From Sphingomonadales bacterium (GTDB lineage Bacteria > Pseudomonadota > Alphaproteobacteria > Sphingomonadales > Sphingomonadaceae), in NCBI GenBank assembly GCA_016721875.1, contig JADKHG010000005.1:124001-188000 (forward strand): 64,000 bases of DNA, written 5' to 3'. Below are positions 55,874-64,000 of the stretch, in pieces (position 1 is the first letter of the stretch; each line of letters starts with the position of its first letter). Under the pieces are notes generated by a model. The model did not search any database. It had not been told where the DNA came from and worked only from the letters and a program-made list of their open reading frames with translations. The position numbers and the translations under genes were made by a program.

Positions 55874-56682
55874 GGGTCTAGGCGGTCGGGTTCGGGCATT
55901 GCAACCCACGCGTAATAATCGCGCGTTAAACCGGCCTTTGAACGCGCCGAGTCGTTGAACGGAGGCTTAACGGACCCGCGAAAGTGGCTTTCAAGCTTGT
56001 GTTTCCAGGTCTCGACAGGATTCGCCCCCGCGCTGCGGCAAGCCGATTCAAACCATTTCGTCCCCGCACCGACATGGCGGATTTCGTCGTGAAAAATGCG
56101 GTTCAGGATGCGCGCCGAAGCCGAATCACCTTGTGCCTCGAATCGGGTAATTGTTGCTGGTGTGACGTCGAGCCCACGCGCCTCGAGCACCATAGGTACA
56201 ATCGCCAGCCGGGCGAGTGTGTCGTGCCGGGTTTCATACGCGGCCTCCCATAGGCCATCATGTGCGGGCATTGCGCCATAATGGCTGCCCAATTGCTGTA
56301 ACCTGCGATCGAGCAAAGCGAAATGCATCGCTTCGTCAGCTCCTACATGCAGCCAGTCATCGGCAAATTCGCGCGGGAATTCGGCGCCGAACCGCCCGAC
56401 CAGATCAAAGGCAAGGTCGATCGCGACAAATTCGATATGAGCAAAGGCGTGGAGCATTGCGATCCGCGCGCGTTCTGACCCGGCCCGGCGGCGCTTGGGC
56501 ATGAAGCGTGGAGCAAGCAATTCGGGATGCGCCGGTCGGTTGGGGAAATCGGGCATTGCCGCGTCAAAACTGTGCGCAATCCGCCCCAGCCGCCAGTCAC
56601 GCGCAACCGCACGGGCACGCATCAGCTTTGCCGTCGGTTCGGCGGTCTGCAGCACTGAACAACAGGCTTCTCCCAAACTCAA
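55870..56682 (-). CDS. DUF455 ferritin-like protein
   Basis: This 270-residue all-helical protein is of the DUF455 family, a ferritin-like group with carboxylate/histidine metal ligands (VGADEAMHFALLDRRL, IFHDEIRHVGAGTKWFE). It is related in fold to the tRNA hydroxylase MiaE, but its substrate is unknown. I chose TTG 56682, whose TTGA overlaps the transporter stop. The resulting start SLGEACCSVLQTAEPTAKL matches the expected N-terminal helix. The longer in-frame extension upstream is only the transporter gene read in another frame. The three genes TSUP-DUF455-M23 overlap end to start. Confidence 0.85.
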   Translation of the reverse strand: MSLGEACCSVLQTAEPTAKLMRARAVARDWRLGRIAHSFDAAMPDFPNRPAHPELLAPRFMPKRRRAGSERARIAMLHAFAHIEFVAIDLAFDLVGRFGAEFPREFADDWLHVGADEAMHFALLDRRLQQLGSHYGAMPAHDGLWEAAYETRHDTLARLAIVPMVLEARGLDVTPATITRFEAQGDSASARILNRIFHDEIRHVGAGTKWFESACRSAGANPVETWKHKLESHFRGSVKPPFNDSARSKAGLTRDYYAWVAMPEPDRLDP

Positions 56683-57425
56683 AACCACAATTGCGCCGCC
56701 TTCCAAAGGTAGAACAGCCCTATGGCGGTGACGATCCATGCGGTCCAGCGTTTGAAATTGGCGTCGCTCAGCCGGTCGAGCACCCAACCGCCCGCCGTCG
56801 TCCCCAGCATAGAGGCAGGAATGGCGAGCGCGAACAGCCACCAGGGCGGCACCCCGCCTTTGCCTGCGACCAGCATCGGCGCGCCATAGACGATGATCTT
56901 TGCCAAATGGCTGAAAACCTGCGTCGCCGCCTTGGTCGCGACAATCTGGTGCCGGTTGAGCGCGGTGCGCACGAAGAAAATATCGAGCAGTGGCCCTGCC
57001 ACACCCGCGCTGAGGTTTAAGGCAGTCACCAGAAAGCCCGAAACCAGCGCGTGCGAAGGTTTTGATGCATCCAATTGCAGCCAGTTTTTGGGCAGCCACA
57101 CCAGCATCGGCACCAGACCGAGCAGCAGGAAAAGCAAGGGCTTTGACGGGACAAAGGCTACCGCAAGCACAACCCCTGCGGCGACCGCCGATGCCAGTGC
57201 ATAATTCCACAAAATCGGCCATCTGATATGCTGGCGGTGGAGCACCGCACGCCAGCCATTGGCGACCAGTTGCAACAAGCCATGCGTCACGAAGGCTGCC
57301 GAAACCGGCAGCATCAGCGCCAGCACCCCCATCAGCACCAACCCGCCCGCCATGCCGAAAATCCCCGACAGCAGGGCTGTCAGAAAGGCTGTGACGACGA
57401 GGAGGAGGGCGGCGAGGGTGGTCAA
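56679..57425 (-). CDS. TSUP-family transporter (TauE/SafE-like)
   Basis: This 248-residue membrane protein has about eight hydrophobic helices. The TauE/SafE signature is visible near the N-terminus (LSGIFGMAGGLVLMGVL), and the C-terminal half repeats the pattern. Family members export sulphite, sulphonates or related organic acids. The substrate here is unknown. It is the first gene of a three-gene overlapping series with DUF455 and the M23 peptidase. Confidence 0.85.
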   Translation of the reverse strand: MTTLAALLLVVTAFLTALLSGIFGMAGGLVLMGVLALMLPVSAAFVTHGLLQLVANGWRAVLHRQHIRWPILWNYALASAVAAGVVLAVAFVPSKPLLFLLLGLVPMLVWLPKNWLQLDASKPSHALVSGFLVTALNLSAGVAGPLLDIFFVRTALNRHQIVATKAATQVFSHLAKIIVYGAPMLVAGKGGVPPWWLFALAIPASMLGTTAGGWVLDRLSDANFKRWTAWIVTAIGLFYLWKAAQLWF

Positions 57426-57440
57426 AATCTATCTATTTTT

Positions 57441-57511
57441 CCGTTCGCATCGAGCGTAGTCGAGATGCCCCGCACCCTTCACGGTGTCTCGACTTCGCTC
57501 GACACGAACGG
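57441..57511. repeat. Intergenic palindromic repeat (TCGACTTCGCTCGACACGAACGG type)
   Basis: CCGTTCGCATCGAGCGTAGTC (57441 onward) pairs imperfectly with the mirror sequence at 57483-57511, around a CGCACCCTTCAC loop. It is another sphingomonad intergenic hairpin family, different from the one at 25842. It separates the TSUP gene start from the peroxiredoxin gene end. Confidence 0.7.
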
Positions 57512-57526
57512 AACCTCGAATAACCA

Positions 57527-57985
57527 TCAAAGCCCCTGCACCGCCGCCAACACCTCTTCGGCATGCCCCTTGACCTTAACCTTGCGCCAGACACGGGCGA
57601 CTTTGCCGTCCTTGCCGATCAGGAATGTGCAGCGTTCGATGCCCATATATTTCTTACCATAAAGCGATTTTTCGACCCAGACGCCCATCTGTTCGGTCGC
57701 ATCACTTTCCTCATCAGACAGCAGGCTCACCGTCAGTCCATATTTGTCGGCAAATTTGGCGAGTTTTGCCGGTGTGTCCTTCGACATGCCATAGACCGTG
57801 ACGCCTGCTTTCCGAAATTCGGCCGCTAGCGCCGTGAAATCCTTTGCCTCGTTGGTGCAGCCCGGCGTGTCGGCCTTGGGGTAATAATAGAGGACAAAGG
57901 GCCCTTTGAGATCAGCCAGCGCAACTGCATTTCCGGCGCTGTCTTTCACACTCACCGTGGGTAGGGTTTCGCCTATATCAGTCAT
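57527..57985 (-). CDS. bcp: Peroxiredoxin, BCP/PrxQ type
   Basis: This 152-residue thiol peroxidase of the BCP/PrxQ group reduces hydrogen and organic peroxides. The peroxidatic cysteine is in YPKADTPGCTNEAKDF. The resolving cysteine is not in the usual nearby position but may be the one in GIERCTFLIG. ATG 57985 overlaps the glnE stop as ATGA, so it is translated with glnE. This order, glnE then bcp, recurs in sphingomonads as far as I recall. Confidence 0.9.
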   Translation of the reverse strand: MTDIGETLPTVSVKDSAGNAVALADLKGPFVLYYYPKADTPGCTNEAKDFTALAAEFRKAGVTVYGMSKDTPAKLAKFADKYGLTVSLLSDEESDATEQMGVWVEKSLYGKKYMGIERCTFLIGKDGKVARVWRKVKVKGHAEEVLAAVQGL

Positions 57986-60664
57986 TTTCCTGGCTCCTGC
58001 TTGCTCGTTGCGTAGCTGTCCCACGCATCCTTGATCAGTTTTTTCGCATCCGCAACCGCTGCCATCAGCGCGGTCCAGTCGGCCTGCCCCAGCGCCTTTG
58101 CGACCAATGCCTGTGCGGCCTCCCCCGGCTCCTGATCGTCGGGAGCCACCAGCCGCAGCATTACCAGCAATCGCGACAGCAGCGCCTGTGCTTCGGCAAA
58201 GCCAGTAGGCAGCAATCCAGCCGTTGTCAGCGCCTTAGCTGCCTCGTCGAGTCGCGGAGTAAAGGCGGTACGCAATTCAAGCTGACGCGCATGGATGGCA
58301 AATTCGGCATCGACCAGCCCGCCGGGACACAGCTTAACATCCAGCGGCCCCTTGGGTGGCTTATGCTCCGCCATTTCGGCGCGCATTTCGGGGATGTCCT
58401 TGCGCAGCTTTTGCGGATCTCGCTCGATGTTCAGTATATCGGCAATGACGGCCTCTACCGCCGCCCGCGCATCCTCAGAACCATAAACCACCCGCGCACG
58501 AGTCAGTGCCATATGCTCCCACGTCCAGGCATCCTCGCGCTGATATTTGGCAAAGCTGTCGAGCGAGGCGCAGAGCAGCCCTTGCGTTCCCGAGGGCCGC
58601 AATCTGGTGTCGACCTCGTACAGCGCGCCGGTCGCGGTCGGCACCGACAGTGCCGCCACCACCCGCTGCCCAAGCCGGTTGAAATATTGTGTTGCCCCCA
58701 ACGGACGTCGTCCGTCCGATTCAACCCCATGTTCACCGGTAAACAATAGCACAAGGTCAAGGTCCGAGGCGTGGGTCAGCGCCTCTCCCCAATCGCCCAA
58801 AGGCAAGGATCACCAGTTCGCCACCCGGAACTCTACCGTGCGCTTCCTCATATTGCTCGAGGGTGGCCCGCGTCAGCCGGTCAATCGCGACATCGGCAAG
58901 CCAGGCATAGGCACGCGAAACATCGATCGGGTCTTGACGCCCCTCAACCAGTTGCACGCCCAACGCAAATCGCTTTTCGCCGACAAAGGCGCGAACAAGG
59001 TCGAGCAAATATTGATAATCGTCATCGACAGTTCGCGCCGCCAATTCCGCCGCCAATGCCTCCCGGCCTTCCGGCAGATCGAGCGCCGAGGTATCAATCA
59101 TGCCGTCGAGCAATTCGCTGCGCCGCGCCAAGGCATCGGCCAGTGTCGGCGCGTAACTCAGCACATCGCCGAGCAGCTTGAGGAGGCCGGGGCGCGCGTC
59201 GAGCAAGTTGAAGAAATTGATCGCACTGGGCAGCGCCTCGATCAGATTGTCGAAACGTGCCAATGCCGCTTCGCTGTCGGGCGCCTCCGCCAGCGCCTCC
59301 ATGATTTTGGGCAGAACGCCTTCAAATGCCTCACGCGCCGAGGTGGAACGGATCGCCCGCAACTGCCCGCTGCGCCACCGCGCCAGCCGCTGCGCCACCG
59401 CCGCTGCGTCGGCATAGCCCATATCCGACAATTGCTCTTCAAGCGGCAGACCGTCATCGGCCAAGCGGCGGGGGCGATCTTCCTCTTCGCCTGCGAGTCC
59501 GTCGTAAATTGAGCCGACTTCGGTCACCACTGGCTGCAACAGGCTGACCAGCGCCTTGCCGTCTTTCAACCCGTGCAGTCGCGCCACCCGGTCAAGTTCG
59601 GCTTCATCCTCGGGCAGGCTGTGGGTCTGCCGGTCATCGACCATCTGCAGGCGGTGTTCGATAGTGCGCAGCAATTCGTAGGCCGTGGTCAAGACTCGTG
59701 CATCATCGGCACCGATCCGCTCACCCGCCGCCAGTGCAGCCAAAGCAGTTCGGGTGTCGGCCATGCGCAGGCCGGGGTCGCGCCCACCATGGATCAGCTG
59801 ATGCGCTTGTGCAAAAAATTCGCATTCGCGGATGCCGCCTCTGCCGCGCTTCAGATCATAGCCGGGGCCAAGCTCCTGCCCCTTGTGATAATGGTCGCGT
59901 ATCTGTCCGCTCATGTCGCGAATATTGGCGATCTGCCCGAAATCAAGACTGCGCCGCCAGACAAAGGGCTGGATGCTTTTGAGGAAATAATCGCCCAGCG
60001 CGCGGTCGCCCGCTGCGGTCCGGGAGCGAATGAAGGCCGCCTGTTCCCAGGCCAAGGCACTCGATTCATAATAGCTGATTGCAGCCTCAATCGGCAGCGT
60101 GATCGGGGTGACTTCGGGTGAAGGCCGCAACCGCATATCGACGCGAAAGACATAGCCATGTTCGTCGCGGGCGCTGAGCAGTTCGACCACACGCTTACCG
60201 ATGCGCACTGCGCTGTCGGCGACATCCTCTCGCTCACGGTGCGGCAGCGTTTCGGGATCGTACAGAAATATCGGGTCGATGTCTGAGCTATAATTCAACT
60301 CCTGCCCGCCATGCTTGCCGAGGCCGATCACAGCAAAGCCCTGTACCGGCGCGTCGGGCACCCGTTCGGCAAAGGCCGCGGCAATAGCGATGTCGAGCGC
60401 GGTGTCTGCAAAGTCTGAAAGGATGCGGGTGACTTTGGTCAAATCCCAGACTCCCGCCAGATCGGCAATCGCGGTGACCAATGCAACCCCTTGTCGTTGC
60501 TTCCGCAAAGTCGCGCCGGGATTGTCCTCCACCATGACCGCAAGTGCCTGCGCCAGCGCCTCGTCAAACGCGCCTTTTTCGAGCAGCACGACCAGATCGG
60601 GTTGGCGCTCAATCAAGCTGGCAAGAAATGGGCTATTGGTCCGGGCGCGGGTGATAGCTTCCAT
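57982..60664 (-). CDS. glnE: Glutamine synthetase adenylyltransferase/deadenylylase, frameshifted
   Basis: This bifunctional enzyme adds and removes AMP on the glutamine synthetase tyrosine, under control of P-II. Two nucleotidyltransferase domains are visible. The N-terminal one has GLGKHGGQELNYSSDIDPIFLYD. The C-terminal one has FGRLG followed by LTHASDLDLVLLF. Between them lies the regulatory helical region. The frame breaks at 58786-58791, just inside the second motif. Two bases missing or one extra there would give FGRLGGEALTHASDLD. Corrected length is about 894 residues, slightly short of enterobacterial GlnE (about 946). It matches the intact Tyr target in the glnA gene of this window. 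Confidence 0.92.
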
Positions 60665-60666
60665 GG

Positions 60667-60972
60667 TCAGCGCTTTTTCTTGTCAATCAGCACGTCTTGC
60701 TGCCAGCGGCTCGGCGCTTTATCGGTGCGGTGGATACAGCCCTGCCAGCAGCAAGGGCGTTTCTTGCCTTCGCGCAGCTCTTCGCCAGTCCGCCGGATAC
60801 GCTTCGCGCGGGTTGCGGGCTGTTTGGCATCTTCTACCCAACAGATAAATTCGTTGCGGCCCAGCGGCGTGATATTCTGCCAAAGCGCGAACAGCTCTGC
60901 ATCGGATATCAGCGCATCCCCCAAATCGGCAGGGACTTGATGGACAGTGCCTTGGGCGATCTCTTGAGCCAT
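60667..60972 (-). CDS. YdeI/OmpD-associated (OmdA) family protein
   Basis: This 101-residue basic protein contains the LWQNITPLGRNEFICWVEDAKQPATRAKRIRRTGEEL segment typical of the bacteriocin-protection YdeI/OmpD-associated family. It also has two adjacent cysteines in RPCCWQGC. It lies two bases before glnE, between tgt and glnE on the same strand. The molecular function of the family is unclear. Confidence 0.75.
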   Translation of the reverse strand: MAQEIAQGTVHQVPADLGDALISDAELFALWQNITPLGRNEFICWVEDAKQPATRAKRIRRTGEELREGKKRPCCWQGCIHRTDKAPSRWQQDVLIDKKKR

Positions 60973-60987
60973 GCGCAGTGACTATCG

Positions 60988-62115
60988 CTATTTGTGCAAA
61001 TAGTCGCGCCGGAAATCGATGGCAAAGGCCGCAAACCGCCCTCCCGCAATCGCACTCCGCATCGTCGCCATCAGGCTTTGGTAAAAATGCAGATTGTGCT
61101 GGGTCATCAGCATCGCCCCCAATATTTCGCCCGACCGCACCAGATGATGCAGATAGGCGCGGCTCCATGTGGTGCAGACCGGGCAGTCGCAACGCTCGTC
61201 CAGCGGCCCTTGGTCCTCTGCATGTTTGGCGTTGCGAATGTTGACCGGGCCGTTCCAGGTGAATGCTTGCCCGTTGCGGCCCGAGCGCGTCGGCAGCACG
61301 CAGTCGAACATATCAACCCCGCGCTCGACCGCGCCGACCAGATCGTCGGGTTTGCCCACCCCCATCAGGTAACGCGGTTTGTCGGCGGGCAGCATGTCCG
61401 GGGCGAAGTCGAGGCAGCCAAACATCGCCTCCTGCCCTTCTCCCACCGCAAGCCCGCCTATGGCATAGCCGTCAAAACCAATGTCTATCAGAGCGTCGGC
61501 GCTTTCCTGACGCAGACCCGCATCGAGCGAACCTTGCTGGATACCAAACAAAGCGGCGCGCTCCGCATGCTCGCCGCCGCTGTCAAAGCCGTCGCGCGAC
61601 CGCTTCGCCCAGCGCATCGATAGCGCCATCGACTTTGCTGCCTCTTCCCGGCTAACGCCATTGGCCGGACATTCGTCAAAGGCCATGACAATGTCCGAAC
61701 CCAGCATGCGTTGAATTTCCATCGACCGTTCGGGACTCAAAACATGCCGCGATCCGTCCAAATGGCTCTTGAAGGTCACGCCATCCTCGGTGATTTTGCG
61801 CAAACTCGACAAGCTCATCACCTGATATCCGCCGCTGTCGGTCAATATCGGGCGGTCCCAGCCCATGAATTTGTGCAATCCCCCCAGCCGCGCCATGCGT
61901 TCGGCTGTCGGGCGCAGCATCAGATGATAAGTGTTGCCCAAAATGATATCGGCCCCCGTCGCACGCACTTCAGCGGGGCGCATTGCCTTAACCGTTGCGG
62001 CGGTGCCGACAGGCATGAAGGCAGGCGTGCGGATTTCACCACGCAACATCTGGATGCTGCCGGTGCGGGCTTTGCCGTCGGTGGCAGAGATGGAAAAGGC
62101 GAATCGTTCGGCCAT
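60988..62115 (-). CDS. tgt: Queuine tRNA-ribosyltransferase
   Basis: This 375-residue TGT swaps guanine-34 for preQ1 in tRNAs with GUN anticodons. The catalytic aspartate is in ILTDSGGYQVMSL. The DCVLPTRSGRNGQAFT segment carries the second aspartate. The zinc ligands are in CDCPVC and the following HHL. I chose ATG 62115, with ATG 62121 (MRMAERF) as an alternative. The conserved N-terminus begins at RFAFSISATDG. It is divergent from the DUF2282 lipoprotein gene. Confidence 0.94.
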   Translation of the reverse strand: MAERFAFSISATDGKARTGSIQMLRGEIRTPAFMPVGTAATVKAMRPAEVRATGADIILGNTYHLMLRPTAERMARLGGLHKFMGWDRPILTDSGGYQVMSLSSLRKITEDGVTFKSHLDGSRHVLSPERSMEIQRMLGSDIVMAFDECPANGVSREEAAKSMALSMRWAKRSRDGFDSGGEHAERAALFGIQQGSLDAGLRQESADALIDIGFDGYAIGGLAVGEGQEAMFGCLDFAPDMLPADKPRYLMGVGKPDDLVGAVERGVDMFDCVLPTRSGRNGQAFTWNGPVNIRNAKHAEDQGPLDERCDCPVCTTWSRAYLHHLVRSGEILGAMLMTQHNLHFYQSLMATMRSAIAGGRFAAFAIDFRRDYLHK

Positions 62116-62194
62116 GCGCATCCCCATAGCAGCCCAGACCGCTGCGCCAAGGCAGCACTGGCGATACGAAACCATTGGCGCTAAGGCACAAAAC

Positions 62195-62533
62195 ATGGAG
62201 GACAGTGGCCCGAAACAGCTTAGCCGGATAGCTGGCGCGCTGATCGTAGCGGCTTCGCTTGCCAGTTGCGGCGACGGCACCACCGCGATTTCCTATGACA
62301 GTACTGATAAGGGGCTGAAAATGCCCGAGCCCAAAAAAGCCGACCGAGAGAAATGCTATGGCATTGCGCTCGCCCAGTTTAACGATTGTGCCGCCGGACC
62401 AAAGACCGACTGCGCCGGCACCGCCACCAAAGACTATATGCCAGACCGCTGGAAATATGTCGGGCGCGGCCAATGCGAAAAACTGGGCGGAAGCCTGATC
62501 CCTGGCGAACCACTTCCCGATGACAATGGCTGA
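62195..62533 (+). CDS. Orphan DUF2282 (bufferin-like) protein with lipoprotein signal
   Basis: This 112-residue protein has a type II signal peptide with lipobox L-A-S-C at 22-25. A DUF2282-like domain follows: REKCYGIALAQFNDCAAG, DCAGTATKDYM, KYVGRGQCEKLGG. The four cysteines of that family are Cys54, Cys65, Cys73 and Cys94. DUF2282 is the BufA1 bufferin family, metal-binding peptides modified by BufB/BufC. No bufB, bufC or bufD is nearby, and the lipid anchor is unusual. The start of prmC overlaps its end by 14 bases. Family assignment is by motif memory. Whether the cysteines are modified is unknown. Confidence 0.75.
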   Translation: MEDSGPKQLSRIAGALIVAASLASCGDGTTAISYDSTDKGLKMPEPKKADREKCYGIALAQFNDCAAGPKTDCAGTATKDYMPDRWKYVGRGQCEKLGGSLIPGEPLPDDNG

Positions 62534-63374
62534 CAGCGCAGCGCAAGCTTTGGCGAAAGCCGCCGCGATGCTCGAAAGTGTCAGCGAAACTCCGCGCCTC
62601 GATGCCGAGATTTTGCTGGCGCATGCGGCGGGGATAGTGCGAAGCGCACTGCTCCCCCAATTGCGCGACCTTCCCGTTCCCGGCGGTTTCGCCGCGCTGG
62701 TGCAACGCCGGCTGTCGCATGTGCCGGTCGCTTATATCACCGGAAGCCAGCCTTTTTGGGACATAGAGCTAGCCGTCACTCCAGACGTATTGATTCCGCG
62801 CGCTGACAGTGAGACCTTGATTGAGGCCGCGATTGGCTATTTCGACCAACACCATCCTCGCTCGATCCTTGATTTGGGTACAGGGTCAGGCGCCTTGTTG
62901 CTGGCGGCGCTTTCGGCCTTTCCGCAGGCATCCGGTATTGCCATCGACGCAAGCGCAGCCGCGTTGACGGTCGCATCGGTCAATGCCGAGCGACTTGGCT
63001 TTGCCCATCGCACCCGCTTTCTGCACCGTAGCTGGCGCGATGCGGGGTGGGCGGACGATCTAGGGCAGTTTGATCTCATCCTCTGCAATCCGCCCTATGT
63101 CGAAAGCGAAGCTGCCCTAGCCCCTCAAGTGCGCGACTTTGAACCGGCATCGGCATTGTTCGCCGGAGCCGACGGACTCGACGATTATCGCGTTGTGATT
63201 CCACAGATACCCGAACTGCTGTCACCACAGGGGCTAGCACTGTTCGAAATAGGCAAAGGTCAGGAACCGGCTGTTTCGATCTTGGCGCAAGCGGCATCAA
63301 TGACCGTTACCCAGCACCACGATCTTGCAGGGATAGTTCGTTCGCTTGGTCTCACCCACAGCACCAGTGGATAA
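62520..63374 (+). CDS. prmC: Peptide chain release factor N5-glutamine methyltransferase
   Basis: This 284-residue SAM-dependent methyltransferase methylates the GGQ glutamine of RF1 and RF2. The SAM site reads ILDLGTGSGALLLA and the substrate-binding NPPY is in LILCNPPYVESEA. VPVAYITGSQPFWDIELAV is the characteristic N-terminal motif. The gene overlaps the DUF2282 gene by 14 bases, so they are probably co-transcribed. The start codon may be ATG 62520 or ATG 62526. prfA is not in view. Confidence 0.93.
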   Translation: MTMADSAAQALAKAAAMLESVSETPRLDAEILLAHAAGIVRSALLPQLRDLPVPGGFAALVQRRLSHVPVAYITGSQPFWDIELAVTPDVLIPRADSETLIEAAIGYFDQHHPRSILDLGTGSGALLLAALSAFPQASGIAIDASAAALTVASVNAERLGFAHRTRFLHRSWRDAGWADDLGQFDLILCNPPYVESEAALAPQVRDFEPASALFAGADGLDDYRVVIPQIPELLSPQGLALFEIGKGQEPAVSILAQAASMTVTQHHDLAGIVRSLGLTHSTSG

Positions 63375-63564
63375 ATTTTGCTTGGATTCGAGCGAATCAC
63401 GGGCTAGGGCAGTAAAAGTCTCGCAGCGATGTGGCCCCTATGCGGCCCTTTTTGCGAAACTGCCCCAACGCATTTGATGGCTATCGGGAACCGCACAGGG
63501 CGGCGCGTTACGGGCAAAAAGACCGACAATAGGGTTGCTATTTATCAAGGACGGACAAGTCTTT

Positions 63565-64000
63565 ATGAACAACAGGCAGACCAGCCGCCGTCGCGGCAGG
63601 GGCAATAATCGCGCGCAAAGTAACAACCGCAATGGTTATGACAACCAGAACCGGATCGACAACCGCGCACGCGGCAATGCTGCCCAGATGCTGGAAAAAT
63701 ACAAGAAGCTGGCTCAGGACGCGCAATTGAATGGCGATCGGGTGCAAGCTGAATATTTCCACCAGTTTGCCGACCACTATTTCCGCGTGCTTGCCGATTA
63801 TCGCAGCCGCCAGGAAGAAAGCCGTCCGCAACGCAACGAATGGCGTGGCGATGACCGCGAAGGCGGCGAACGCGACTGGCGCGATGAAGATCGTGGCAAT
63901 CAGGCAAACGAAAACGGTGACGAAGACACGTTCAACACCGAAATCGAATCCGATGTGCGGACCGATGACGAGGGCGAGCCTGTTCGTGCCGAACGCAACG
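63565..64000 (+). CDS. DUF4167 protein, cut by the window end
   Basis: This partial protein of at least 145 residues begins MNNRQTSRRRGRGNNRAQSN. Its N-terminus is Arg/Asn-rich and probably binds RNA, followed by the DUF4167 domain (MLEKYKKLAQDAQLNGDRVQAEYFHQFADHYFRVLAD). An acidic, Arg/Asp/Glu-rich low-complexity tail continues past base 64000. DUF4167 is confined mainly to alphaproteobacteria. In this group it commonly follows prmC. A role with RNA is inferred from the basic N-terminus. Confidence 0.9.
   Translation, partial: MNNRQTSRRRGRGNNRAQSNNRNGYDNQNRIDNRARGNAAQMLEKYKKLAQDAQLNGDRVQAEYFHQFADHYFRVLADYRSRQEESRPQRNEWRGDDREGGERDWRDEDRGNQANENGDEDTFNTEIESDVRTDDEGEPVRAERN

Noticed and set aside
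55870..57222. DUF455 protein with a 180-residue N-terminal extension
   Set aside because: The extension is the transporter gene read in another frame. The TTG at 56682 gives the expected family N-terminus.

Overview
The window looks like the chromosome of a sphingomonad alphaproteobacterium, probably near Sphingopyxis, Sphingorhabdus or Parasphingorhabdus. The gene set supports this: DUF1465, DUF465/YdcH, DUF4167, a GAF-type PtsP, the short RodZ-like protein, CpoB-TilS-FtsH in series, and rpoZ. Base composition is moderately GC-rich. Genus is inference from remembered gene families, not from a search. No rRNA, tRNA, CRISPR array, phage or complete insertion sequence was seen.

Layout. 1-6.3 kb: thiolase, DJ-1/PfpI hydratase, a PQQ-haem alcohol dehydrogenase, then glnB-glnA behind a sigma-54 type promoter. 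6.4-11.2 kb: an Xre regulator and membrane protein with a twin operator, an aldehyde dehydrogenase with an internal deletion, an M20 peptidase and a fatty acid desaturase. 11.3-15.9 kb: DUF1465, two divergent DUF465 genes, a 265-bp inverted-repeat element touching the start of ptsP, and a RodZ-like gene. 16-20 kb: cpoB, tilS, ftsH. 20-25.7 kb: small accessory genes, rpoZ, a phospholipase D/cardiolipin synthase-like gene, a methyltransferase, MFS and CHAP genes. 25.9-39 kb: a large acyl-CoA catabolism locus. A minus-strand run of seven tightly coupled genes (acyl-CoA dehydrogenase, Zn-alcohol dehydrogenase, APH-like kinase, two SDRs, beta-lactamase-like hydrolase, FadJ) lies behind a GPH-type transporter. 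It is divergent from two further acyl-CoA dehydrogenases and an SDR.

39-43.8 kb: a gene-poor 776-bp stretch, PilZ, LysR, a candidate small RNA and a CDC48-type ATPase. 43.8-46.3 kb: an arsenic cassette (arsR, arsI-like, arsC, acr3) with palindromic operators. 46.3-57.4 kb: SDR, small unknowns, GST, a PQQ sugar dehydrogenase, a DUF1800/DUF1501 pair, exonuclease III, an A-type Fe-S carrier, an M23 peptidase, DUF455 and TSUP. 57.5-64 kb: peroxiredoxin, glnE, OmdA, tgt, an orphan DUF2282 lipoprotein, prmC and the start of a DUF4167 gene. GlnB, GlnA and GlnE, all in this window, together form the nitrogen-control circuit.

Most striking is the number of broken reading frames. I count 23 small indels in 19 genes, including housekeeping genes (glnA, tilS, glnE), many of them one base in a homopolymer. 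Sequencing or assembly error is more likely than mass pseudogenisation. For these genes I give the full span and the place where the frame changes. The aldehyde dehydrogenase gap of about 82 bp is different and may be real.
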